Shown: piece by piece, positions 1 to 4,980 of the stretch
Numbering within the stretch: position 1 is the stretch's first letter
Layout: the number at the start of each line of letters is the position of its first letter
DNA from: Patescibacteria group bacterium UBA2135
Lineage (GTDB): Bacteria; Patescibacteriota; Minisyncoccia; Phycocordibacterales; UBA2135
Reading direction: 5' to 3'
Assembly (NCBI GenBank): GCA_002327685.1
Contig: DCXN01000001.1
Location: 1-11,283 of the forward strand
DNA: 11,283 nt
The notes under the pieces: model-generated
What the model was told of the DNA's origin: nothing
The model's database searches: none
What the model saw: the letters and a program-made list of their open reading frames with translations, nothing else
Translations under genes and position numbers: made by a program

Positions 1-1
1 A

Positions 2-163
2 AAAGATGATGACAAAAAAGCAGAAGCACGTGACACAATGATTTACGGCACAATTGGTCTTTTTGTCATTGTTTCAGTTTGGGGTATCGTAATGCTCTTA
101 CAGCAGTTTACCGGTGTGCAACCAATAAATACTCCGCCGACGTTACCAACTATTCCAAGCTAA
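2..163 (+). CDS. C-terminal part of a small pilin-like (VirB2/TrbC-type) membrane protein, 5' end outside window
   Basis: Fifty-three codons are visible before the TAA stop. A charged stretch (KDDDKKAEARDT) is followed by a hydrophobic helix (MIYGTIGLFVIVSVWGIVML) and a Pro/Thr-rich tail (NTPPTLPTIPS). The pattern 'charged linker with AR, then MIxGxxGLF helix' is repeated in the next gene, so the two are paralogues in tandem. In CPR genomes such short two-helix proteins are usually annotated as type IV secretion/pilin-like proteins of the VirB2/TrbC kind; that assignment is from general resemblance and is only moderately safe. The first helix and the start lie upstream of the window. Reading frame 2 is open from the window edge. 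Confidence 0.7.
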   Translation, partial: KDDDKKAEARDTMIYGTIGLFVIVSVWGIVMLLQQFTGVQPINTPPTLPTIPS

Positions 164-196
164 TGCTTCATCAAATCTAATTTAATGAAGCATTAG
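160..196. repeat. Perfect 12-bp hairpin overlapping the stop codon between the two pilin-like genes
   Basis: CTAATGCTTCAT (160-171) pairs perfectly with ATGAAGCATTAG (185-196), and AAAT/ATTT inside the loop can add four pairs. The left arm contains the TAA stop of the upstream gene. No T-run follows, so a classical intrinsic terminator is unlikely. It could stabilise the 3' end of the upstream message or partly uncouple expression of the two paralogues. Confidence 0.6.
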
Positions 197-215
197 AGCA
201 TTTAATCATATCGCT

Positions 216-518
216 ATGAATTTTATGTCAACTCGCGTTGCGCATGCCGCGGAAAATCCAGCGGTGCGTAGCGTGATACAAAAAATCAACGAATTCATAC
301 TGAACCCCGTTATCGGGTTTCTCTTTGCTCTTGCATTCATATTTTTCCTTTGGGGCGCGGCAGAGTTTTTATTTCAAGCCGATAGCGAGGCGGCTCGTGA
401 AAAAGGCAAACAACATATGATTTGGGGTTTGGTGGGTATGTTTATAATGTTTGCTGCGTTTGCAATCATTCGCTTGATCGCAAGTACTATTGGCGTTGAT
501 GCGCCAGGGTTGCCATGA
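216..518 (+). CDS. Small two-helix pilin-like membrane protein (VirB2/TrbC-like), 100 aa
   Basis: The protein has an N-terminal 28 residues with an alanine-rich signal-like patch (VAHAA, near residue 8), a hydrophobic helix at about 32-52 (from VIGFLFALAF), a charged hinge (SEAAREKGKQ, about 57-66) and a second helix at about 68-91. This matches the two-helix hairpin of VirB2/TrbC pilin subunits and closely parallels the C-terminal half of the preceding gene, with the same 'AR..., MIxG, GLF/GMF' order. It is probably an inner-membrane or extracellular-filament subunit of the CPR surface apparatus; no enzymatic motif is present. No Shine-Dalgarno is seen before ATG 216 or the alternative in-frame ATG at 225. 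The gene is followed at once by a bidirectional terminator. The family assignment is inferred from architecture, not from a database search. Confidence 0.7.
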   Translation: MNFMSTRVAHAAENPAVRSVIQKINEFILNPVIGFLFALAFIFFLWGAAEFLFQADSEAAREKGKQHMIWGLVGMFIMFAAFAIIRLIASTIGVDAPGLP

Positions 519-540
519 TAGTGCAAAATTAATTAAAAGA

Positions 541-569
541 AAAAGCGATGACCTTTAGTCATCGCTTTT
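541..569. terminator. Bidirectional intrinsic terminator between convergent genes
   Basis: AAAAGCGATGAC (541-552) and GTCATCGCTTTT (558-569) form a perfect 12-bp stem with a 5-nt loop. On the plus strand it follows the pilin-like gene by 22 nt. On the minus strand it follows the stop at 575 and is succeeded by a T-rich run (the complement of 530-544), so it is better for minus-strand transcription. Confidence 0.85.
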
Positions 570-574
570 GGGAT

Positions 575-1027
575 TTACCGTGTTCCGTACGGATGAAATG
601 AAATACTGATATGGATAGGCTGTCCCGTTGCTGATCGGATTGCAATCTTGTCCGACTCAAAACGTGCATCTTTGCTTCGTGTTTCTGCGGAATGTATTTT
701 TTCTTCGGGAATTGTTTTGATGTCAATTTTATCTGTTTCATTACGCCAGATTTGAGCATCACATCGTGGAGGAACATCAACTATTGTCCATTCTTTGCTT
801 ACAATAAGCCCTATATTTCCACTGCATGCCATGTTTGTGTGCGCTGTGTTTACTGTCTTGTACTGCCTTTCAACCTGGTCTTCTTGGTCATCGTACAGAT
901 ATATGTCGCCTGCTATCGCAAGAAGTATTGCGGCGATAATAATGCCTATCCACCGTATGAACCGGAAAACCCCTTTTGCTTCAGGTACTGAGGTTGTGTC
1001 AATTTCTAGACATTTTTCTTCACTCAT
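575..1027 (-). CDS. Hypothetical single-pass membrane protein, 150 aa, second gene of the SPFH operon
   Basis: I do not recognise the family. A 23-residue cytoplasmic N-terminus precedes one strong hydrophobic helix at about 24-45 (from IRWIGIIIAA). The remaining ~105 residues would then lie outside the membrane; they are rich in charged residues and hold two cysteines (C68, C89) that could form a disulfide. Its start overlaps the stop of the SPFH gene as ATGA (1024-1027), and an SD-like AGAAGGA (complement of 1034-1040) sits 6 nt upstream inside that gene, so translational coupling is very likely. Both operon members begin with a similar MSE...KC sequence. The conserved pairing suggests a partner or accessory of the SPFH protein, which is inference. 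The terminator at 541-569 ends the operon. Confidence 0.75.
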   Translation of the reverse strand: MSEEKCLEIDTTSVPEAKGVFRFIRWIGIIIAAILLAIAGDIYLYDDQEDQVERQYKTVNTAHTNMACSGNIGLIVSKEWTIVDVPPRCDAQIWRNETDKIDIKTIPEEKIHSAETRSKDARFESDKIAIRSATGQPIHISISFHPYGTR

Positions 1028-1974
1028 AACGTATCCTTCTCGTTTTTCTTCTGTTGGTTTCTTCCGCTCATTGCCGCCACAAAAAGCGCAGCAAGTTGTT
1101 CGCCAAGGTTTTCACCTTGTACAAGCTGGGTATGTTGCGAAACATCACCCCCGCTATGAACGGTAAGTATTCTGTCCATTGCAGTAGCGGTTCTAAGCGA
1201 ACCGTCAGATGCGTCTACGGCTTCTTTGGCGCTTGCTCTCAGTTCGTCCATAATTCTCCGCGTTGTGCGCCCTCTTTTGAATTCTACAGAACTCATGACC
1301 AGTTCAACTGTTGGTATGGTCACGTCTATCCCGAACTTTTCTTCCAGGGAGAGTGCTTTATCTGTATCATCTGTGTCATCTGCGACTGGATCAGGTTCAC
1401 GTCCAAATTCCTCATCTATAACTCCTTGAAGTTCTTTAATCTTCTCTTCCGCCTCAAGGACTTCGTACGTACGTGTTTTTTGGGACAAGATACTTTTTGC
1501 TTTACCTGTGACACCAACGCAGATTGAACCAGGATCGTCACGCACTAACAAAAAACGTTTTAATCCTTCTGTCGTGTTTATAGGGTGCCATCGAAACGAT
1601 ACGATAATAGTTACATCAGGACCATCTTTCGTTGGGCAGGTAATTGGAAATGTCTCAGCTATGTAACCTAAAGGAATAAAATCACCTGATTCAACTTCGG
1701 TTGGATATTTCCATGTAAGGCCAGGTGGGTGCACTGTGAGTACTCCGTTTCCTTCCGCGTCTTTCCGTAAAGCATCATTGGTTATAATTGCCCTTATCTT
1801 AGGTGACCATGTGGTAAAGAATTGGGCCGTGGACGTGATAATTATTACCCAAATTGCAAGAGCTATGAGGACACCTGTCCACCCCATCATCCATATTGCT
1901 GGAAAGAGGAGTAAAGCAAGTGCTAGCGCCCATGAAACACATACAAAAATTCCGCATTTCGCTTGTTCTGACAT
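1024..1974 (-). CDS. SPFH/band-7 domain membrane protein, 316 aa
   Basis: Two adjacent N-terminal hydrophobic segments (about 9-28 and 33-51) anchor the protein. A band-7-like region follows at about 75-250: a PPGL turn (83-86, typical of the prohibitin/stomatin 'lpPGLhw' motif), TKDG (115-118) before a beta strand VTIIVSFRW, and the later GIDVTIPTVEL segment (215-225) before a basic, Ala-rich helix. SPFH proteins oligomerise on membranes and organise microdomains or regulate membrane proteases. A short acidic insertion (DDTDDTD, about 199-205) sits between strands and helix. The start is supported by AAGGAG (complement of 1984-1989) 9 nt upstream. It is the first gene of a two-gene operon with the 150-aa membrane protein (4-bp overlap). 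The domain call rests on motif reading; confidence in the exact subfamily is low. Confidence 0.72.
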   Translation of the reverse strand: MSEQAKCGIFVCVSWALALALLLFPAIWMMGWTGVLIALAIWVIIITSTAQFFTTWSPKIRAIITNDALRKDAEGNGVLTVHPPGLTWKYPTEVESGDFIPLGYIAETFPITCPTKDGPDVTIIVSFRWHPINTTEGLKRFLLVRDDPGSICVGVTGKAKSILSQKTRTYEVLEAEEKIKELQGVIDEEFGREPDPVADDTDDTDKALSLEEKFGIDVTIPTVELVMSSVEFKRGRTTRRIMDELRASAKEAVDASDGSLRTATAMDRILTVHSGGDVSQHTQLVQGENLGEQLAALFVAAMSGRNQQKKNEKDTL

Positions 1975-2063
1975 TGATTTCGTCTCCTTGTATTCTATTT
2001 GTCAAAAGTACTAGTTGTACCTTCTGCTAAACTCCTTCTACCATAAAGACACAAAAAAGTCAA

Positions 2064-2145
2064 TGCTGGGGAGAGGACTTGAACCTCCACGGATTGCTCC
2101 ACTTGGTCCTAAACCAAGCGCGTCTACCAATTTCGCCACCCCAGC
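2064..2145 (-). tRNA. tRNA-Leu (anticodon UAG)
   Basis: Read on the minus strand, the acceptor arms GCTGGGG and CCCCAGC pair over 7 bp. The D-arm region carries GGTAGACGCG, the anticodon stem CTTGG/CCAAG encloses loop TTTAGGA (UAG), a long variable arm makes it class II, and the T-arm contains GGTTCAAGTCC. The discriminator is A73 (2064). No CCA is encoded; the 3' flank is TTGACTTTTTT, whose T-run may help termination. It is the last tRNA of the minus-strand cluster and shares its 5' flank with the tRNA-Leu(UAA) gene. Confidence 0.95.
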
Positions 2146-2154
2146 GTTCTTGTA

Positions 2155-2187
2155 ATAAATTTACCAATATGTCCCACTAGAAGCAAG
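2155..2187 (-). repeat. 5'-flank duplication, copy 1 (upstream of tRNA-Leu UAG)
   Basis: This 33-nt stretch (plus strand ATAAATTTACCAATATGTCC onwards) matches 2731-2763 at 27 of 33 positions. Both copies lie just before the 5' end of a tRNA-Leu gene in transcription sense, so the two leucine tRNA genes and their flanks probably derive from one duplication. Copy 1 carries a decayed version (TCCCACTAGAAGC) of the TCCCGT palindrome arm. Confidence 0.7.
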
Positions 2188-2262
2188 ATATACTTGAATC
2201 TCTGATTCTAATGAAGTCTGATCTTTATTTTAACTAAATAAAGTAACTTTTTCCAAATTTCC

Positions 2263-2286
2263 AACGGCTCAACTCGTTGAGTCGTT
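2263..2286. repeat. Short hairpin downstream of tRNA-Lys
   Basis: AACGGCTCAAC (2263-2273) pairs with GTTGAGTCGTT (2276-2286), with one G-T wobble and a very tight turn. It lies about 33 nt past the tRNA-Lys 3' end on the minus strand, but no T-run follows on either strand. It may be a weak terminator or processing signal. Confidence 0.4.
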
Positions 2287-2319
2287 CAGAAAATGGGATT
2301 TAGATAAAGTTAATTTTTA

Positions 2320-2392
2320 TCCGCCCAGTAGGATTTGAACCTACGACCGTCGGCTTAAGAGGCCGCTGCTCTACCAACTGAGCTATGGGCGG
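2320..2392 (-). tRNA. tRNA-Lys (anticodon CUU)
   Basis: On the minus strand, acceptor CCGCCCA pairs with TGGGCGG over 7 bp, the D-arm is GCTC...GAGC with loop AGTTGGTA, the anticodon loop CTCTTAA gives CUU, and the T-arm is GTAGG-TTCAAAT-CCTAC. The outermost anticodon-stem pair (27-43) is a G-A mismatch. The discriminator is A73 (2320), with no encoded CCA. The D-arm half has been copied several times in degenerate form just upstream (2405-2540). Confidence 0.93.
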
Positions 2393-2404
2393 TCATTTTT
2401 TTTT

Positions 2405-2540
2405 ACTGATACCTACCAAGACACCTATGGGCGGAAGAAACCTGATATTTACCAATACAGCTATGAACGGATAATTTTTTTTCTGATATTTACCAAGACA
2501 GCCATGTGCGGAGAATATTTATCAAGATAGCTGTGGATGG
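2405..2540 (-). repeat. Four degenerate tandem copies of the tRNA-Lys 5' half
   Basis: Units at 2405-2434, 2441-2470, 2482-2511 and 2514-2540 each resemble the 5' acceptor/D-arm part of the neighbouring tRNA-Lys. In transcription sense the gene reads CCGCCCATAGCTCAGTTGG; the copies read CCGCCCATAGGTGTCTTGG, CCGTTCATAGCTGTATTGG, CCGCACATGGCTGTCTTGG and the poorest CATCCACAGCTATCTTGAT. Most then continue into (A/G)(A/G)TATCAG, which is absent from the tRNA. Spacing is 29-41 nt. None has an anticodon or T-arm, so they are not tRNA genes. Confidence 0.7.
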
Positions 2541-2557
2541 CTGTCTTTTTAACAAAG

Positions 2558-2622
2558 TGCTGGGAGGGAGACTCGAACTCCCATGAGGTATAATCCTCAG
2601 CGGGGCTTAAGCCCACCGCGTC
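2558..2622 (-). pseudogene. 3' three-quarters of a split tRNA-Leu(UAA)
   Basis: In minus-strand sense this begins in the D-arm (GACGCGG), has anticodon loop CTTAAGC (UAA), an intact variable arm (TGAGG/CCTCA), an intact T-arm (GGGAG-TTCGAGT-CTCCC) and 3' acceptor TCCCAGC plus A73 (2558). It lacks its own 5' acceptor and D-stem at this place. The missing 5' piece, GCTGGGA with perfect 7-bp complementarity, is found at 2776-2791, on the other side of the complete tRNA-Leu(UAA) gene. The 3' flank CTTTGT is shared with the intact copy. Confidence 0.8.
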
Positions 2623-2731
2623 CCGTACAAAGTGCTGAGGGGGAGACTCGAACTCCCATGAGGTATAATCCTCAGTGGGGCTTAAGCCCACCGCGTCTAC
2701 CAATTCCGCCACCTCAGCACTTTGTACGGGA
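2621..2731. repeat. Inverted repeat of the TCCCGT...ACGGGA family enclosing tRNA-Leu(UAA)
   Basis: The two arms at 2621-2640 and 2712-2731 are perfect 20-nt inverted repeats. The inner eight pairs are the tRNA acceptor stem plus A73 opposite the -1 base; the outer twelve (TCCCGTACAAAG/CTTTGTACGGGA) extend the helix beyond the mature tRNA on both sides. A precursor transcript would therefore carry a 20-bp acceptor helix. Confidence 0.85.
2633..2718 (-). tRNA. tRNA-Leu (anticodon UAA)
   Basis: Acceptor GCTGAGG pairs with CCTCAGC. The D region contains GGCGGAATTGGTAGACGCG, the anticodon stem GTGGG/CCCAC encloses CTTAAGC (UAA), the variable arm is TGAGG-ATTATA-CCTCA, and the T-arm is GGGAG-TTCGAGT-CTCCC. 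The discriminator is A73 (2633) and no CCA is encoded. All arms are intact, so this is the functional leucine UAA gene. It lies inside the D-loop of a second, split tRNA-Leu(UAA), and its flanks form an extended palindrome. Confidence 0.95.
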
Positions 2732-2763
2732 TAAATCTACCAACCTGTCCCGTTAGAAACAAG
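2731..2763 (-). repeat. 5'-flank duplication, copy 2 (upstream of tRNA-Leu UAA)
   Basis: This is the partner of 2155-2187 (27 of 33 identical). It overlaps the left arm of the small palindrome at 2748-2776, which copy 1 only retains in decayed form. Confidence 0.7.
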
Positions 2764-2776
2764 GTTTCGCACGGGA
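2748..2776. repeat. Miniature TCCCGT...ACGGGA palindrome
   Basis: TCCCGTTAGAAAC (2748-2760) and GTTTCGCACGGGA (2764-2776) pair at 11 of 13 positions across a 3-nt AAG loop. This is the most compact member of the repeat family in this window. Its right edge abuts the 5' fragment of the split tRNA-Leu. Confidence 0.75.
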
Positions 2777-2791
2777 TTCCGCCATCCCAGC
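2776..2791 (-). pseudogene. 5' fragment (acceptor arm and start of D-arm) of the split tRNA-Leu
   Basis: In minus-strand sense it reads GCTGGGATGGCGGAAT, matching the 5' end of the intact tRNA-Leu(UAA) (GCTGAGGTGGCGGAAT) apart from two bases. Those differences make GCTGGGA exactly complementary to the TCCCAGC acceptor arm of the 3' fragment at 2558-2622. Only about six D-loop bases are missing between the two fragments. Confidence 0.75.
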
Positions 2792-2824
2792 AATCTAGAA
2801 TCTAGAATTTTAAACTCTAGAGTG

Positions 2825-2896
2825 AGGCCCGGACGGGAATCGAACCCGTGTATATCGGTTTTGCAGACCGATGCGTTACCGCTTCGCCACCGAGCC
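2825..2896 (-). tRNA. tRNA-Cys (anticodon GCA)
   Basis: Acceptor GGCTCGG pairs with CCGGGCC (one G-T wobble), the D-arm carries GCGGTAACGC, the anticodon stem TCGGT/ACCGA encloses CTGCAAA (GCA), and the T-arm is ACGGG-TTCGATT-CCCGT. The discriminator is U73 (complement of 2825), the expected identity element for cysteine. No CCA is encoded. It is the first tRNA after rbfA in the minus-strand cluster. Confidence 0.95.
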
Positions 2897-2952
2897 GTAG
2901 CAGAATAGATTATACCATACAAGCATCGGATTTGAAGTTTGTAAATACCAAG

Positions 2953-2975
2953 ACTTCAAGGTTGAACCTTGAAGT
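2953..2975 (-). terminator. Hairpin just past rbfA, possible terminator
   Basis: ACTTCAAGGT and ACCTTGAAGT form a perfect 10-bp stem with a 3-nt loop, 8 nt after the rbfA stop. The downstream minus-strand sequence (CTTGGTATTT) is only moderately T-rich, so termination may be partial and read-through into the tRNA cluster is possible. Confidence 0.55.
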
Positions 2976-2983
2976 TTAACACT

Positions 2984-3304
2984 CTATTTATTGGAAAGAA
3001 GTGCGTCAATTTTTTGTCTGTGTTTCTCTCCTGTATCTATTTTAAATATGATGTGGGGGAGTGTCTTTATGCTTGTATTCTTTTTTAAGAACTCACGCAA
3101 TTCTTTTTGTTTTGATTCAATTATAGAAAGTACTGTTTTCTCGCTATCTTCTGGAAAAACAGCAATATATGCATTTGCGTTATGTAGATCTTTTGCAATA
3201 TGAACATCAGTAATTGCTACCAATGTGTCCCCGACATTATTTTGGACAAACTGCGCAATCAGTTTTTTAAAAAGTATGTTTAGTTTTTCTTGCCGTAAGG
3301 TCAT
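2984..3304 (-). CDS. rbfA: Ribosome-binding factor A, 106 aa
   Basis: RbfA is a small KH-like protein that binds the 30S subunit and helps late 16S rRNA maturation. The N-terminal helix (RQEKLNILFKKLIAQF, about 4-19), the VAITDVHIAKDLHNANAYIAVF strand-helix core (about 29-50) and the C-terminal LPHIIFKIDTGEKHRQKIDALL signature (about 82-103) fit the family. At 106 residues it is shorter than the ~130 of E. coli, lacking a C-terminal tail. It lies directly after infB, a very common pairing in bacteria, and is the last protein gene of the DUF4446-infB-rbfA block. There is no clear Shine-Dalgarno before the ATG. A long inverted repeat separates it from infB. Confidence 0.9.
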   Translation of the reverse strand: MTLRQEKLNILFKKLIAQFVQNNVGDTLVAITDVHIAKDLHNANAYIAVFPEDSEKTVLSIIESKQKELREFLKKNTSIKTLPHIIFKIDTGEKHRQKIDALLSNK

Positions 3305-3315
3305 AGGATAATACT

Positions 3316-3399
3316 AATATACGAATTTTACGAATGATACCAATGTATACGAATATGCTGCATTAGTATTATTTGTATTATTCGTAAAATTTGTATATT
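3316..3399. repeat. Long A/T-rich inverted repeat between infB and rbfA
   Basis: The 25-nt arms 3316-3340 and 3375-3399 are inverted copies with two mismatches, around a 34-nt centre. The arms hold TACGAATTTTACGAAT and its near-complement ATTCGTAAAATTTGTA. The repeat fills almost the whole 106-nt gap. It would form a stable hairpin in the infB-rbfA message and could act as a terminator, a processing site or a dispersed repeat. Confidence 0.75.
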
Positions 3400-3410
3400 T
3401 GTATTGCTCT

Positions 3411-4949
3411 TTATTTCTCCACCAACTGAAACGCCTCGATAGTATCTCCTGTCGCGATATCATGTTTTGATTCAATCATCGCGCCGAATTCAAAACCATC
3501 TTTGACACTCTTAGTTTTTGCTTTTTGCTGTTGTAGTTCAACAATCTCGCCTTTGTCAATCTCGTTTCCTCGCCTCATGATTTTAATTTTTCCAGGAACA
3601 GTAAGTTCTCCCGTAAGCACCTTTCCGCCAACAACTTGTTTTCCTTTTGCTTTACTAAAAGTCTTCATTATTTTTGCCGTTCCTGTTTCTTCTTCCACGG
3701 TTATTTTCGGTGTTCTCTTTTTAATCTCTTCAGATAGCCATTCAATTAATTCATAAATTATTGAGAATGTCTTAATGGCAAGACCGTGTTGCAGTGCCGC
3801 TTTCTCTGCCGGCTTTCCAACACTCACGTTAAATCCTGTAATAATTGTGTGTTTCCCGCTTGAGGCAATTTTCAGATCTCCTTCTTCTATATTTCCGACT
3901 CCGCGGTGAATGATTTTAAATGTCTTCATCTCGCCTTCTAGTTTTTTAATTTCATGCTCTAAGGCTTCAAGCGAACCAGTTGTATCTGCTTTAATGACAA
4001 TTGGTACAACATGCTCACTTACTTCGGAGTTTTCTGGCTCGTCTCCTTGTTGTTGCGTGCTTGATTGGGGAGTTGTCTTAATCTGACTTTGTTCTTTTAT
4101 ATACACCCCTGCTTCTTTTTTTGTTTTAAAAGATTTGAACAGTACTCCGACTTGCGGTGTCGCATTGAATCCCGTAAGCAAAACAGGGGATGAGAATGTC
4201 GCCTCTTCCGCATTGTGATTTAGGAATGTATCAATTCGTCGTACTGGCGCAAGTGCCGTATCTGCCGCGACATACATCTCTCGTTTTAAGGTTCCGTTTT
4301 TTATAATCAACGTCGCGGAGATTCCTTCTCTGGGATCAATATGTGACTCAACAACAACACCTTCTGCTGGTAGATTGGTGTTACCTTTTAGTTCCTGCAA
4401 TTCCGCAACTAAAAGCATCATCTCCAAAAGCTCATCAATGCCAACGCCTGTCTTTGCCGAGATAGAAACTACTGGAATATCTCCCCCGTATCCTTCTACG
4501 AGAACCTCATGTTCAGCAAGCTCTTGTTTTATTTTTTCAACATTAGCATTGGGGCGATCTATCTTATTAATGGCAACAATATATGGTATCTTGTCTTCTT
4601 TGAGCATGGTGAGAACTTCAAGCGTCTGTTGTTTAACGCCATCTTCTGCAGAGACGACAACAATAGCAACATCTGCCAAGTGCGCGCCTCGCTCACGCAT
4701 TTTTGTAAATGCCGTATGTCCGGGAGTATCTAAAAAGGTAATTCGTTTTTCTGCACCATCTTTTGTTTTGTACTCTACTTCATACGCGGAGATATGCTGT
4801 GTTATGCCACCAGCTTCTTTCTCTGTTGTGTTGGTTTTTCTGATATAATCAAGCAGTGTAGATTTACCATGGTCAATATGCCCAAGGACAACAACGACCG
4901 GCGGGCGCTCCATCTCGTGAATATTTTTTTGTGTAGTAGTTACTGGCAT
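3411..4949 (-). CDS. infB: Translation initiation factor IF-2 (short form), 512 aa
   Basis: IF-2 is the GTPase that brings fMet-tRNA to the 30S subunit and promotes subunit joining. All G motifs are present: G1 GHIDHGKS (23-30), G2 GGITQ (47-51), G3 DTPGH (74-78), G4 NKID (128-131) and G5 SAK (164-166). They are followed by domain 2 (about 185-290), a Gln/Ser/Glu-rich linker near 298-322, domain 3 (about 325-415) and the C-terminal fMet-tRNA-binding barrel, ending LVEK. The long N-terminal extension of E. coli IF-2 (890 aa) is missing, as is usual in small genomes. No Shine-Dalgarno is seen in the A/T-rich 31-nt gap after the DUF4446 gene, so the genes are probably cotranscribed. Spacing to rbfA is 106 nt. 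Confidence 0.96.
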   Translation of the reverse strand: MPVTTTQKNIHEMERPPVVVVLGHIDHGKSTLLDYIRKTNTTEKEAGGITQHISAYEVEYKTKDGAEKRITFLDTPGHTAFTKMRERGAHLADVAIVVVSAEDGVKQQTLEVLTMLKEDKIPYIVAINKIDRPNANVEKIKQELAEHEVLVEGYGGDIPVVSISAKTGVGIDELLEMMLLVAELQELKGNTNLPAEGVVVESHIDPREGISATLIIKNGTLKREMYVAADTALAPVRRIDTFLNHNAEEATFSSPVLLTGFNATPQVGVLFKSFKTKKEAGVYIKEQSQIKTTPQSSTQQQGDEPENSEVSEHVVPIVIKADTTGSLEALEHEIKKLEGEMKTFKIIHRGVGNIEEGDLKIASSGKHTIITGFNVSVGKPAEKAALQHGLAIKTFSIIYELIEWLSEEIKKRTPKITVEEETGTAKIMKTFSKAKGKQVVGGKVLTGELTVPGKIKIMRRGNEIDKGEIVELQQQKAKTKSVKDGFEFGAMIESKHDIATGDTIEAFQLVEK

Positions 4950-4980
4950 TGATATAAAATTTAGTTAAATTTTGTTTAAA

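Noticed and set aside
692..991. Plus-strand 99-codon frame opposite the 150-aa membrane protein gene
   Set aside because: The minus-strand frame has an SD, a stop-start overlap with its neighbour and a terminator; the plus-strand product is Cys/Tyr/Phe-rich with no start signal.
2024..2066. Possible promoter TTGACT (complement of 2058-2063) upstream of the SPFH gene
   Set aside because: The hexamer at 17-nt spacing (TAGAAG) matches the -10 consensus poorly and the box overlaps the tRNA-Leu 3' flank; not strong enough to list.
2405..2540. CRISPR array
   Set aside because: The repeats are degenerate, unequally spaced, lack unique spacers and are explained by copies of the tRNA-Lys 5' half.
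2461..2712. Minus-strand 83-codon frame with a duplicated motif (DAVGLSPxEDYTSWEFESP)
   Set aside because: It is a translation of the tRNA-Leu gene and its partial copy; the protein repeat simply mirrors the tRNA duplication.
2814..2823. ACTCTAGAGT palindrome with nearby TCTAGA repeats upstream of the tRNA-Leu 5' fragment
   Set aside because: It is a short self-complementary run with no T-tract or known role; too little to call a feature.
2737..2922. Minus-strand 61-codon frame
   Set aside because: It runs through tRNA-Cys and the tRNA-Leu 5' fragment; CKTDIHGFDSRPG is the typical spurious translation of a tRNA-Cys.
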